Origin: an uncultured Bacteroidota bacterium
GTDB lineage: Bacteria > Bacteroidota > Bacteroidia > Bacteroidales > WCHB1-69
Direction: 5' to 3'
Length of the DNA stretch: 56,785 bases
Assembly (NCBI GenBank): GCA_902774175.1
Contig: CACYHG010000006.1
Coordinates: 1 to 56,785, forward strand
Part shown: positions 40,831 through 51,098 of the stretch, one piece after another
Layout: every line of letters begins with the position of its first letter
How positions within the stretch are numbered: position 1 is the stretch's first letter
The notes under the pieces: generated by a model
What the model was told of the DNA's origin: nothing
The model's database searches: none
Seen by the model: only the letters and a program-made list of their open reading frames with translations
Position numbers and translations under genes: made by a program

Positions 40831-43113
40831 CTATTCCACTATCAGTGTGATGTTCTGCCTGTTTTCTTTCTCATCGATGGCTGTAATGCGGTGTGTTCCC
40901 GGCTCCAGATGCAGGTTAAGTTTGTGGATGAACTGCGTTGAACTCATGTAGCTGCCGTCAACATGCCAGAAGACCATGGCATCGTCCTGCTCATGCACCA
41001 GTTCCAAAGTGATGGTTCCCGGGGAGCCGTCCATCTGCTTTGGCAGACTGACTTTAGCATAGTTTCCTGTAGGATATATGAACTGCATTGGATTGTGTGC
41101 TGCTGCCGTATGTGTGCTGCTGTTTTGTGCCGCATATTCCGGATGCTTCTGCTGGTAATACCATCCCCATGCCGGCGGAAGCAAAAAAACTGACTGTGCC
41201 CCCTCTTCTGTCCCCTTTGCAGGCTGATGATATGGGCAGGCATCCGAAAATAGTCCTTTTGGGCATATGTTCATAGTGTCCGTCTCCGTGCAGAACCGTC
41301 CCTTAAGATGGCCGGACTGCCTGCATACTTCGGCACGGACAAAGCCTTGTTGCGGCTGTGTGAACCATCGGCTGCGCGGCAGGAAGTTGAACACTTCGAA
41401 CATCAGCGGTCCGGCAGTATGCGCCCCTATCAGGGAGGAGTTGCCCTCTCCAGTGGCGTTGCCCACCCAGACAGCCACCACATATTTTGGAGTGGCGCCC
41501 ACCGCCCATGCGTCCCGGAATCCGAAACTGGTTCCTGTTTTCCAGGCAATGGTCTGCATGGACGGAATCTCCTTCCAGTCGATCTCTTCCGGACGGTTCA
41601 GCTCCTTCAGCGCGTTAAAGGTGAGCCATGCCGCCGGCTGTGAAAAGGGCGGTTGCTTCCAATATGCCGGCTGCTCCCGTGCGGAGATGCGGAGCTTCTG
41701 TTGCGGAGTTCCGTTTATGGCGTTGGCCATTGCGGTATAGGCCTGGGCAAGTTCCCACAATGTCACTTCCCCACCGCCCAGAATCAGGGAAAGGCCGTAG
41801 TCGTCCGCATTACGGTTAAGGGTGGTGAAACCGGCGGATTGGAGGAACTGTTGGAATTTTGACACACCGTACTGCCGCAAAAGCAGTACCATCGGCACGT
41901 TCAGCGAGCGTGAAAGCGCCTGGTCTGCGGGAACAGCACCATCGTACAGGTAGTTGAAGTTGTGCGGGGAGAAGCCGTTCAGATTAACAGGCACATCTGG
42001 CAGCAGCGTATGTGGCAGGATTGTTCCCTCCTGCAGAGCCGCCGCATAAAGGAAAGGTTTCAGTATGCTTCCGCTGCTCCGTGGCGAGCGGACGATGTCC
42101 ACGTGGCCGCTCAGCCTGTCATAAGGCGAGTTTCCGCAATAGGCCACCACCTGGCTGTTGCGCACCGATGTGACCACCACGGCCATGTTGCGTATACGCG
42201 CCGGCGCCAGTTTGCCGCTCCAACGTTCCACCGCCTGTTCCACCTGCTGCTGTATGTCGGCGTCAATGCTGCTACGAATCTGTTCTCCGGGATGGGTCTT
42301 GTGCAGGGTGGCGACCAGATGTGGGGCCATCTGGGGCAGTGCATGGAGTGTGGTCGGCAGCTCCTCTTCCATGGCCAACTGGAATTCCTCACTGTTCAGG
42401 TATCGGTTTTCCTTCATTTTGGCCAACAGCTGGTCCCGTTTGTTTTTGAGCAGTTGGTTGTTTTTGCCGGGACGGATCAGTGCGGGGGAGTTGGGGAGCA
42501 CGGCCAGCAATGCCGCCTCAGCCCACGAAAGCTCTTCTGTGCCATGGTTGAAATATCGCCAGGATGCGGCTTCCAGTCCGACAACGTTCCCTCCAAACGG
42601 AGCATGGGCGGCATAGAGTTTAAGAATCTCCTCCTTACTGTATGACAGCTCCATCCTGAACGCCCATAGCATTTCAACCCCCTTTTCCCAAAAGGTGCGC
42701 GGACGGTTACGTGCCAACCGGATCGTCTGCATTGTGATGGTGCTTGCACCGCTTATGATACGGTTGCGCTGAATGTTTTGCCTTATCGCCCGGCCCAAGG
42801 CCAGAAAATCGATGCCGCAGTGGCGGTAGAACCGTTTGTCTTCGTAGCTGATGAGTGCGGTCACATATTTTGGGTTCAGTGCGGAGTCACCGGGCGGAAA
42901 GCGCCATTGGTCGTCCGCCGCGATGCGTGCGCCGAGCAGCTGCCCGTTCCTGTCATAGACAGCGGTGGTATATGGCACCTGGAAGAGCGGATTGGGAAGC
43001 ATCCGGATAAATGATACCCCTACTACCGCCACAATCAGCCAAAAACCAATCTGCCTCCGCCGGTGCGACGTTTGCTGCCAAAGGAACCGTCGGCCTTTCA
43101 GCGGTGCTGCCAT
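40831..43113 (-). CDS. pbpC: Penicillin-binding protein 1C
   Basis: This 760-residue protein is a bifunctional class A penicillin-binding protein of the 1C type. After one N-terminal membrane span (about 20-40) comes a GT51 glycosyltransferase domain (SYEDKRFYRHCGIDFLALGR, about 86-105). The transpeptidase has the active-site SGSILKPF (about 342-349) and KTGTSFGF (about 524-531). The C-terminal PBP1C domain is Ig-like. In Bacteria the gene is typically coupled with an alpha-2-macroglobulin gene, here one base upstream, suggesting that peptidoglycan repair and protease defence act together in the periplasm. Confidence 0.93.
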   Translation of the reverse strand: MAAPLKGRRFLWQQTSHRRRQIGFWLIVAVVGVSFIRMLPNPLFQVPYTTAVYDRNGQLLGARIAADDQWRFPPGDSALNPKYVTALISYEDKRFYRHCGIDFLALGRAIRQNIQRNRIISGASTITMQTIRLARNRPRTFWEKGVEMLWAFRMELSYSKEEILKLYAAHAPFGGNVVGLEAASWRYFNHGTEELSWAEAALLAVLPNSPALIRPGKNNQLLKNKRDQLLAKMKENRYLNSEEFQLAMEEELPTTLHALPQMAPHLVATLHKTHPGEQIRSSIDADIQQQVEQAVERWSGKLAPARIRNMAVVVTSVRNSQVVAYCGNSPYDRLSGHVDIVRSPRSSGSILKPFLYAAALQEGTILPHTLLPDVPVNLNGFSPHNFNYLYDGAVPADQALSRSLNVPMVLLLRQYGVSKFQQFLQSAGFTTLNRNADDYGLSLILGGGEVTLWELAQAYTAMANAINGTPQQKLRISAREQPAYWKQPPFSQPAAWLTFNALKELNRPEEIDWKEIPSMQTIAWKTGTSFGFRDAWAVGATPKYVVAVWVGNATGEGNSSLIGAHTAGPLMFEVFNFLPRSRWFTQPQQGFVRAEVCRQSGHLKGRFCTETDTMNICPKGLFSDACPYHQPAKGTEEGAQSVFLLPPAWGWYYQQKHPEYAAQNSSTHTAAAHNPMQFIYPTGNYAKVSLPKQMDGSPGTITLELVHEQDDAMVFWHVDGSYMSSTQFIHKLNLHLEPGTHRITAIDEKENRQNITLIVE

Positions 43114-43114
43114 A

Positions 43115-46100
43115 TCAGCGGTTCACACTGACGAAGCCCGCTGCGGTGCGCGCATAGGACTGCGGGTCATACATGGCCTCACACTTCACTGCCGGAAGTA
43201 TGAAGCGGCCGCAATAGGATGCCCGCAGACGCAGACGCACTTCCATGCTGCCTCGCACCGGAAGGTCAAAGTATGTGAAAACACGGTCGTCACGGATATC
43301 CTGATAAGAGTATTTTGTGGCAACGGGTTCGTATTCGTCAAAATAGCGTTCGTTCACCACCTCCCAGCCTGAGGGCAGGATGTAGGTCAGAGCCACATTC
43401 CGGAACATCTGGCTGGGATTCAGGTTCGTGACACGTATGGTCACGTTGAAATCCGCTCCCTGCTGCAACTGGTTCGGGCTGATTGTCTTTCCGGACATGT
43501 CCGTGTAGCTGATCTGCATGGCAATGTTGCGCTGGCGGGGTGCGGCGGTGTCTGTGATCGGACGGCTGCGCTGGTAGAGCGAGGCATACAGGGCACCTTT
43601 ACCCTTGTTCTGTATCGTAACCTTTCCGGAAAGGTTTTTCAGCGGAAGCCGTTTTTGGAAGGCAGCCTTGCCTGTACTGACGGTGGATGCCGTGCCGCCG
43701 TTTTGCGACCAGGCGAACTCCATGCCGTTGTCGAACTTGTCATACAGTTGCGCAATCGCTATGATGGCGTAGGCGGAGGAATGGGTGCTGTAGAACGGTT
43801 CGCCCTGAAGCTGCTGGGCGATCAGGCGCGCCTGCTGGAAAGCCTCCTTTGACTGGCCTGTCAGCACCATGGTTTCCAGAATCATGGCCTCGTCACGCAG
43901 GGATGAGCCGAAAGTGCTGTTGTCGGAGGTATAGTCTTGTACGGTCGTGGTGGCACGCTGGATGATTTCAAGCGCTGTCTTTTTCTTGCCCGAAATGGCG
44001 GAGGCGGCAGCCAGACGCCATCGTGCCTGCAACGACAGGCCGGTGTAGCCCTTCAGCCGGTTCATGGCACCGGTTTCCGCCTTGCCTGCCAAGGCAAGGG
44101 TGTAGAGGCGGTAGGCCTGCTCCAAGTCGGATTGCGTAAAGCTGTATCCTGCCGCATTTTTACGCTTCGCCTGCCAGTTCTGGGTGTTTTTCCGCTGGTA
44201 GCCAAGCCACTTGTTGTATACATTCTGGTTTACTTCATAGCCCTTTTCCTGTGCGAGAATGAGCAGGTGCCCGACATAAGAGGTCAGCCAGTCCGAGACC
44301 TGGCCGCCCGGCCAGTAGGAGAAGCCTCCGGAAGGCAGCTGCCTGGCGTACAGGTTGCTTATTGTGGTTGCAATGGAGGAGGCAATCTCTTTTTTGTCCG
44401 CATCTGTCAAGGTGACGAAATGCTCCTTGAACAGCAGGGGAAGGGCTTTTGAAACCAATTGTTCGCTACAGGCGTGGCTGTAGTTCTCCAGAAAGTCGAA
44501 CTGGCCGGTGATGTTCAGGGAGGGCAGGGTCGCCACCTCCAATTGCAGGAGGCTCTCTTTGCCGCCCTGTTGCAGCTGGTACGGCAGTGCGACGCTCTTT
44601 TGCTTGTCAACCAGTACAGATTTGGTAAATGCAAGTAGCGAATTGGGGTTGCGGATTTCGATTTCCACCACCTCTTTTGCGGTGTGTCCGTTGCCTGTTG
44701 CGGTGATGGTGATTTTTTCGGTTCCGGTCAGTTTTCCGGTTTCAAGCGTGAAATAGGCCATCTTGTCACCTGTGCGGCTGAAACGGATTTGCTGTGTTGC
44801 CGCCCCTTTGACAGCAGCCTTGCCGGTAGTCGTCACCTTCAGGGTGACATCCTTTACGGAGGCTTCCATGGCAAAAACATTGACAGGCAGCTCTATGCTT
44901 TCGTTCACACTCAGCACCCGCGGCAGGGATGGGAGCAGCATGAGCGGGGTGCGGACTGTGGTGGTCTTTTCAGCCGATCCGTAGGCGCCATCGTGGCCGG
45001 CAACCACCATCACACGCACAGCGCCGACATATTGCGGCAGGGTGATGGTGTGGCTCTTTTTCTCCCCCTTTTTCAATGTGAACGGGCCTATGAAGCGCAC
45101 CACCGGTGTGAACCGGTTGGCTTTTGCCGGGGAGAGCTCCAGATTCTCATCGCCGCCCACGCTGAACATTCGGGCATATTTTCCTGCAAAAGCCCCAACC
45201 ACATTGTTGTAGACATCCCAGGTGCGTATGCCAAGGGCATCCCGTGTATGGAATTTCTTCCATGGGTCGGGGGTCTTGAAATGGGTCAGGCTGAGCAGAC
45301 CCTCATCCACCACCGCAAGTGTGTAGGTCATGGGTCGTTTGCCGCTTTCACTGACTGTGACAGTGAACGGCTGCTGCGGGCGGACCACCTTCGGGCAGCT
45401 GATCTGTGGCGACAGCATGCTTTTCGGGTCGGTCACGGTGAAGGGCTCCACACCGTACATGCGGATCGGCATGTTGTCGACGGTCAGCCTGTGCGGTTGG
45501 ATCACACTTATCTGGACATATGCGTTCGGTGTCATCTCCTCTGTCACCTTAAAGCGGTAATTGGTGGTTCCCTCCTCCTTGATCTTCACGCGGTGCATCT
45601 CAATCACCTCCGAGCCGTTTTCAATTGAAACCAAGGCAATGCCGGACTGCAGCTTCGGAATAGTCACCAGCACTTCGTCCCCAACCTTGTATTCCGGTTT
45701 GTCCAGCGAGAAGGAGAGCATCTGCACGGCGGAGGGGTTCTTTGCGTCGGGATTTCCCCTCCAGGATGGCCAGTCGACATTGAACAGGCATCCGGTGGCA
45801 TGTCCGTTCTGATCCTTGATGAAGAACAGGAATTTGCCGTATTCCGGATAATCAATACGGAATGGTATTGAGGCTTTGCCGTTCACGGTGCTTATCCTGC
45901 CCGATTTGACCACCTTTGCGTTGGTGTTGTTGATGTAGTTGCCCAATGCCTCCTCATCGTCATCCCACCAGTAGGACCAGTCAATCTTATAGAAATAATA
46001 GGTCAGGTTGCTGCGGTTCACCAGCTTGCCGTTTTCCGTGACCGTGACAATGTCAAAGTGGTGGTCGGTATTTGTCTCCACATATGGGTAGACACTGGAG

Positions 46101-48682
46101 AGGTTGCTGCGGACGCCCACATATGTGGCGTAAGGGGAGAGGATGGCATTCTTGCTGATGACGCTGGCATCGCCACCCGGTTCCATGACTCGGCAGACGA
46201 ATTGCGCCTTTATTTTGCCGGGAAGCTGTCCCGATGCCATTGCGGGCACTGTTATCCGTGCATTGCCTGTTTCAGAAAGTCTGCCGTCGAAAATCCGGAC
46301 GGTTTGTGGGGAGGCATCCGCCAATGGGTTGGTGAAGACATATTTTTCAAATCCTTTTACCGGAACTTTCGCTTTGGAGGTCTGCATCTCAACCTGCGCC
46401 TGCATCTGTGACGCGGTGGCGCCGGTAAGCCAGGCAGCATGGAGTGTTGCTGTGCTGTTGCTGCGGATGTTCAGCATCGTGTCGGGAAGTTGCAGGTCGA
46501 TGTTCAGCCGGTTCGGTTTCACTGTCTCGATGTGCAGCCCTTTGTGGAAGGTTGCCTGCCCGACATGGACGTAGGCGTTCCAGATGCCGGTCGGGGCGTC
46601 GGATGGGATCGGGACCGCAAAAGTGTAGAAACCGTCCACGGAGGAGGGGTTGACCTTGCGGTGGAAGAACTGGCCGCGAGGGTTGAAAATCTCTATGCTG
46701 GCCGGATGGTTGTCCGGCAGCTGGCGGTTCCTGTCCTCCAGAATAAGTGTCAGATGGAGCGTGTCGCCAGGCCGCCATACGCCGCGTTCACCATAAAGGA
46801 ATCCTTTCAGTCCGTTGTTGCTCTTTTCACCGCTGACATCAAACCGCGAGTAGGAGTTGTTCTCCCCATCCACCAGACGCAAATAGCTGTTCTGTTTCCC
46901 CTTGGTGGCCACTGCTATGAACGGCACGGAGGGTGTTTCCAGCTCCGCTATGCCTTTGTGGTCGGTCTTGCCCGAAGCGATGGGCTGCAGCTGCAGGTTG
47001 TACAGGCTGATGTCCGCACCGCGCACCGGTTCGGCGGTAAGTATGTCGTTGACCACCACCCAGTATTTGCCGTTGTCGTTTGCCTTGACCATAATGCCGA
47101 GGTTGGAGGCGAGCAGGTTGGTGGAGACGCTGCGGTTGACCATATAGTAGCTGGCAGTGTAGGGGTTTTCACGGTTGCTCCAGCTGTAGTCATCGTAATA
47201 ATAATCATAATAGTCATTGTCATCGTAAGGATATCCGAAATAGCTGTAATAGCTGTTGACCTCGTCCCATGCCTTATCCTCTTCGGCGCTGATTGGCGGC
47301 TCCAGTGCGGTCATTCCTCTGTTCCCTGTAACCGATTCGGAACCCCTGTAGAAGGGCGCTGAGGCATATTCGCGCTTGAAGGATAGCCTCACCTGATATA
47401 TCGCACCCTCCTCCTGACGGATGATGCGTCCAAGATCCACCGCATAGTTATGCCACGAATTGACACTTGCCATCGGCGGGTTCAGTTCCAGCTTCTGCCG
47501 GTATATAAGACGGCCTGCGCGCCGTATCTCCTGATTCCCGTCCAGCCGGTTGACCTGCAGGAACGACAGCACGTTGCGCTGGTATATGCGAATCACCTCC
47601 ACATCCACGGCATTCAGGCTTACCGCCTTGAAGTTCAGCTTCAGATTTTCCGCATCAGGCAGGATGACCCCTTCGCTGAGCAGGGCGATCTGCGGTGACA
47701 GCGGTCTGGTTTTTACCTTCATCTGCAGATTGCGCTGCAGAATGCGGCCGGTGCTGCTCTTCAGGCTCCCTGCAATACGGAGCGTCATGCTGTCGGTGCC
47801 GGATCGTTCCGCGAAATTAATTTTTACCACGTTCTGCTTCACTAACATGGTCGTGGAGGCTACTGCCGGCAGCTCAATCAGTCCGCGCAAATCCTGTTCT
47901 GTAGAGACGGGTTCACTGAAAACCAGCTCAAGCCCATTTTCAGGTGCAGTCACATACTCGTATGAGAGAAATTCAAATTTGTTCCGGACCGGAATCTCCG
48001 CCTCAACGGTGAATTTGTCTTTCGACCCTATCCGTTTGCCGTCTGCGGTAATCCGGATTTGCTGCGGCTTGTCCGTTTTCTTGATGCCATTTACGGTGAA
48101 TTCGAACATGGTGGATTTCTCCATGTCGGGGAATGTGATGCTGCTGTACGTCCCTTTTACCTCCAGCATTTTCAATGCATCCTTTTTCCTGACAGGCTCA
48201 TTGAAGGCGAGCTGTCCGCGCAGTGTCACCTCGTCGGGGTTGGCGGCGGTTATTGTCATTGGAAGCATCTTCAGGGAGAACTCCCTTTGCTGCACATGAA
48301 AACTGAAGGGGAATTTGCGCAGTTTCCGCGAAACGGGGTAGAATTCGGAGAGGAGGAATTTCGCTTTGTAGCTCTTCCCCTGCTTCAGCTCCCCGCTGTC
48401 AGGCACGAAGGTGATGGTGTGGCTGTTCTCCCAAAAGGCGTGCCCCTTCAGGGAAGGGGAGAAGGAAAAGACATTTTTTTCAATGTTCTTCCCGATTTCC
48501 GCCGATTCCACATCTTGGGCGAACACGACGCGGATGGGCTCATTCGAAGCGATGCTGCCGCCAGTGTAGGCGGAAATGTAGTTTGCGAAGTCCATGGACG
48601 GTATGGTCTCATGGTGCCTGTTACAGGCGGAAAACAGTGCGGTCAGACCGCAGGTCAATAGAAATAACTTCCAGATTCTCAT
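43115..48682 (-). CDS. Bacterial alpha-2-macroglobulin lipoprotein
   Basis: The 1855-residue protein is a large protease trap anchored by lipid: lipobox LFSAC places the lipidated Cys at about residue 20. It has many MG (macroglobulin) beta-sandwich domains. The MG repeats include GVWRPGDTLHLTLILEDR, followed by the thioester motif CSEQ at about residue 1404 (within HACSEQLVSK), then alpha-helical TED segments. A Tyr/Asp-rich tract (DDNDYYDYYYDDYSW) sits near residues 490-505. The protein traps invading proteases in the periplasm. It overlaps neither neighbour but lies one base before pbpC and ten after the esterase gene. Confidence 0.92.
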   Translation of the reverse strand: MRIWKLFLLTCGLTALFSACNRHHETIPSMDFANYISAYTGGSIASNEPIRVVFAQDVESAEIGKNIEKNVFSFSPSLKGHAFWENSHTITFVPDSGELKQGKSYKAKFLLSEFYPVSRKLRKFPFSFHVQQREFSLKMLPMTITAANPDEVTLRGQLAFNEPVRKKDALKMLEVKGTYSSITFPDMEKSTMFEFTVNGIKKTDKPQQIRITADGKRIGSKDKFTVEAEIPVRNKFEFLSYEYVTAPENGLELVFSEPVSTEQDLRGLIELPAVASTTMLVKQNVVKINFAERSGTDSMTLRIAGSLKSSTGRILQRNLQMKVKTRPLSPQIALLSEGVILPDAENLKLNFKAVSLNAVDVEVIRIYQRNVLSFLQVNRLDGNQEIRRAGRLIYRQKLELNPPMASVNSWHNYAVDLGRIIRQEEGAIYQVRLSFKREYASAPFYRGSESVTGNRGMTALEPPISAEEDKAWDEVNSYYSYFGYPYDDNDYYDYYYDDYSWSNRENPYTASYYMVNRSVSTNLLASNLGIMVKANDNGKYWVVVNDILTAEPVRGADISLYNLQLQPIASGKTDHKGIAELETPSVPFIAVATKGKQNSYLRLVDGENNSYSRFDVSGEKSNNGLKGFLYGERGVWRPGDTLHLTLILEDRNRQLPDNHPASIEIFNPRGQFFHRKVNPSSVDGFYTFAVPIPSDAPTGIWNAYVHVGQATFHKGLHIETVKPNRLNIDLQLPDTMLNIRSNSTATLHAAWLTGATASQMQAQVEMQTSKAKVPVKGFEKYVFTNPLADASPQTVRIFDGRLSETGNARITVPAMASGQLPGKIKAQFVCRVMEPGGDASVISKNAILSPYATYVGVRSNLSSVYPYVETNTDHHFDIVTVTENGKLVNRSNLTYYFYKIDWSYWWDDDEEALGNYINNTNAKVVKSGRISTVNGKASIPFRIDYPEYGKFLFFIKDQNGHATGCLFNVDWPSWRGNPDAKNPSAVQMLSFSLDKPEYKVGDEVLVTIPKLQSGIALVSIENGSEVIEMHRVKIKEEGTTNYRFKVTEEMTPNAYVQISVIQPHRLTVDNMPIRMYGVEPFTVTDPKSMLSPQISCPKVVRPQQPFTVTVSESGKRPMTYTLAVVDEGLLSLTHFKTPDPWKKFHTRDALGIRTWDVYNNVVGAFAGKYARMFSVGGDENLELSPAKANRFTPVVRFIGPFTLKKGEKKSHTITLPQYVGAVRVMVVAGHDGAYGSAEKTTTVRTPLMLLPSLPRVLSVNESIELPVNVFAMEASVKDVTLKVTTTGKAAVKGAATQQIRFSRTGDKMAYFTLETGKLTGTEKITITATGNGHTAKEVVEIEIRNPNSLLAFTKSVLVDKQKSVALPYQLQQGGKESLLQLEVATLPSLNITGQFDFLENYSHACSEQLVSKALPLLFKEHFVTLTDADKKEIASSIATTISNLYARQLPSGGFSYWPGGQVSDWLTSYVGHLLILAQEKGYEVNQNVYNKWLGYQRKNTQNWQAKRKNAAGYSFTQSDLEQAYRLYTLALAGKAETGAMNRLKGYTGLSLQARWRLAAASAISGKKKTALEIIQRATTTVQDYTSDNSTFGSSLRDEAMILETMVLTGQSKEAFQQARLIAQQLQGEPFYSTHSSAYAIIAIAQLYDKFDNGMEFAWSQNGGTASTVSTGKAAFQKRLPLKNLSGKVTIQNKGKGALYASLYQRSRPITDTAAPRQRNIAMQISYTDMSGKTISPNQLQQGADFNVTIRVTNLNPSQMFRNVALTYILPSGWEVVNERYFDEYEPVATKYSYQDIRDDRVFTYFDLPVRGSMEVRLRLRASYCGRFILPAVKCEAMYDPQSYARTAAGFVSVNR

Positions 48683-48691
48683 GGCAACGGA

Positions 48692-50359
48692 TTATTTGTT
48701 TTTAATGATAATGGTCTTGGTGAATGCTGCGCCGTTCTCGCGCAGTCCGGAGGCGGTAAGCCGGTGGGTCGGGCAGTCCTTGCGCCATACCACCTGCACG
48801 TTCGCCCCTTCGCATCGGAGGATGAATCCGCCCTCCGCTTTCCAATGGATGCTCCTGATATCAGGCTGGTCCATGGTGAAGTACTGGGTCTTCACACGGA
48901 AGATGCGCCCTGTCTCAAGCAGCTGCTGCTTGAAAAACTCCTGCAAATGCGACTGTATGTAATAGTAGCAGTCGTTGGGCCGCCCCTTATTGTTCTGATA
49001 GGGGGCATGGCCGGCCTTCTCCAACGGGTAGAACTCGTTGTTCACGCCAAGCCGGTTCAACTCGCGGTGGATGGAGGCCGATCCGTACATCTTGTCGAAC
49101 AGTTTGTCCCCCAATGAAGAGAAAGGTATTCCCTCATCATAGGGCACAATATAGTCGGCGGTGCCGTGGAATGATATTACAGGAATGTTGTGCCCCTCCA
49201 GCTCTTTCAGGTCGTATAGGGCTCCCCACATGTTTGCCAATGCGCGTATGCGGAAACTGGCCGAGTCGCTGTTGCCGGATGTTGTCAGGCCGCCGAGAAG
49301 GTTTTCAAAATCGTTGTCCGCAATAAAGGCTGGCCGGCAATCTGGAGTCCAGTATGCGGTGGCAAGTGCGGTTATGGCGCCTGCGCTTGTGCCGGCCAGG
49401 AAAATGAAGCCGGTGTCGATCGCCAACTCTTCGGCATGTGCTGTCAGGTATCGGAGTGCGGCGTGCGCATCCTGCACGGCACTGTATCCGCACTGCTGTA
49501 TGGAAAGCTTGTTCGGCTTAAAGCCCATGCGGTAGTTGATGGAGGCGGTCACATATCCCAACTGTGCGAAGTGCCGGCACCATGCGGCCATTGTCTCCGC
49601 CCCTTTGTCCCCGATATAGAAGGCGCCGCCGTGAATGAACACGATCAGCGGGTGGCGTGGCATGGAGTCTTCGGGCGTGTAGAGGTCCATTGTCAGCTCC
49701 AGCTCCTTTTCCTTGAAGGTTTTCAGAATGCTTTTGGCAATAATCTTGGCAAACTTCTCCTCATTTTCGGGGTTGGAGACCCAGTAGCCTTTCGCCCGGC
49801 CGTACACAATATCCTTCCGGATGCCGAACGGCAGCGTTTCCGGTTCGGCCAGCAGCATGTTCCGGGTCGAGTTGTATGTGGTGTGGAATGGTGTCTCATA
49901 TTTTTCCAAAGTAATCGTCTGCTGGTCGAATTTAATCATGGAGGTGTAAAAAGTTCCTGCCAGGAACAGCGGGTTATAGCTTATGTTGAACCGCAGGGTC
50001 AGCTCCTTGGTTCCGGAACGGAACAGATAATCCCCGTCCGTGTGCAGGATTTCAAAGGCGACAGGGCTGGTCCATTCTGAGGAATCCACTGGGAAGAAGC
50101 GCCCTTTCAGGAAATTGTCCCCAGTCTCGTCCAACTTTACAAAGCCGTTTTGCCGGCCGATTTCCCCAAAATAGATGGCTGATGTGTCCACATTGGAGAA
50201 CTCGAACATGTCATGCTGGTCCAAAATCTGCGTCTCCATTTTTGGGAAATACCCTTCCATCCTTGTCACCTGCTCATCTTCGCCTTTGCGATGGCAGGCT
50301 GTGAACAAAAGCACGAGTGCGAACAATATTGCCCATAGGGCCTTTCCGGTTGGTTTCAT
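48692..50359 (-). CDS. Alpha/beta-hydrolase esterase lipoprotein
   Basis: The 555-residue protein has a lipoprotein signal (LLFTAC, Cys at about 21). After an N-terminal domain of about 190 residues comes an esterase: oxyanion hole HGGAFYIGDKGAE (about 241-253), nucleophile GTSAGA (about 321-326), acid FHGTADYIVP (about 398) and His in KAGHAPYQ (about 447). A beta-rich tail of about 60 residues, ending ENGAAFTKTIIIKN, follows. This is the carboxylesterase/acetyl-esterase layout; the natural substrate is unknown. It leads a probable three-gene unit with the macroglobulin and pbpC. Confidence 0.8.
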   Translation of the reverse strand: MKPTGKALWAILFALVLLFTACHRKGEDEQVTRMEGYFPKMETQILDQHDMFEFSNVDTSAIYFGEIGRQNGFVKLDETGDNFLKGRFFPVDSSEWTSPVAFEILHTDGDYLFRSGTKELTLRFNISYNPLFLAGTFYTSMIKFDQQTITLEKYETPFHTTYNSTRNMLLAEPETLPFGIRKDIVYGRAKGYWVSNPENEEKFAKIIAKSILKTFKEKELELTMDLYTPEDSMPRHPLIVFIHGGAFYIGDKGAETMAAWCRHFAQLGYVTASINYRMGFKPNKLSIQQCGYSAVQDAHAALRYLTAHAEELAIDTGFIFLAGTSAGAITALATAYWTPDCRPAFIADNDFENLLGGLTTSGNSDSASFRIRALANMWGALYDLKELEGHNIPVISFHGTADYIVPYDEGIPFSSLGDKLFDKMYGSASIHRELNRLGVNNEFYPLEKAGHAPYQNNKGRPNDCYYYIQSHLQEFFKQQLLETGRIFRVKTQYFTMDQPDIRSIHWKAEGGFILRCEGANVQVVWRKDCPTHRLTASGLRENGAAFTKTIIIKNK

Positions 50360-50482
50360 GTTGGTTCGTTATGGTGTGTCATTAATATTTGCAAAACATC
50401 AACGTGCGGCCGGCTGCATTATTGTTTATGTTTCCATAAAAAAATATAATGTGTGTATGTCGGAAGCAATGTAAAAAGATGT

Positions 50483-50490
50483 TATTTTTG
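50483..50490 (+). promoter_or_regulatory. -7 promoter box
   Basis: TATTTTTG matches TAnnTTTG, 23 bases before the ATG at 50514. No clear -33 partner. Confidence 0.5.
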
Positions 50491-50513
50491 CAGCTGTAAA
50501 ACAAAAATGTAAG

Positions 50514-51026
50514 ATGAGTACTAAAATATTGACTTACAAGAATATTATTCAACTGGCGGCAATTGACATCCTGCTGGTCGCCATCTCATGTATGCTGCCC
50601 GTACTGGCACACAGCACCAGTTTTCCGCTTTATTTTTTCGATCCGATGCGGATTGTGGTCCTGGCCGGCCTGCTTTGGGGGGCAAGCCGGAAAAACGCCT
50701 TTCTGCTGGCCGTTGCGGTTCCGCTGCTCACTTTTTGGGTCACCGGCCATCCGATGCTGCCCAAGGGGCTGCTGATTGCTGCCGAACTGACGGTTAACCT
50801 GCTGCTGTTCGTGTGGCTGGAACGGAGGATGCGCCATGTGTTTTTTTGCATGCTGCTCTCCATTCTGCTCAGCAAGGCGGTTTATTACCTGCTCAAATGG
50901 GCTCTGATTTCCACCTTGTTGCCGGCGCAGCCGCTGGTAGGAGCCAGTCTTGGTGTCCAGCTTGTGGTCGCAGTGGCGATATCCCTCTGTTTTGCGTTTG
51001 TTGCGGTGCGACAAAAAAAATATTAG
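50514..51026 (+). CDS. Small multi-span membrane protein, possibly an ECF-type substrate component
   Basis: The 170-residue protein is almost entirely hydrophobic with about five or six membrane spans (near 10-35, 40-60, 65-80, 85-100, 110-130, 140-165). Length and layout are like S components of energy-coupling-factor transporters, but I see no vitamin-specific motif, so this is a guess. It has its own promoter and lies 72 bases before a TetR gene, which could regulate it. Confidence 0.5.
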   Translation: MSTKILTYKNIIQLAAIDILLVAISCMLPVLAHSTSFPLYFFDPMRIVVLAGLLWGASRKNAFLLAVAVPLLTFWVTGHPMLPKGLLIAAELTVNLLLFVWLERRMRHVFFCMLLSILLSKAVYYLLKWALISTLLPAQPLVGASLGVQLVVAVAISLCFAFVAVRQKKY

Positions 51027-51098
51027 CCTTATTAAGGTTACATGATTGCTTTGGTGTGATTTTTGTATAATATATTTTCTTTTAAATTTTTTTATTTT

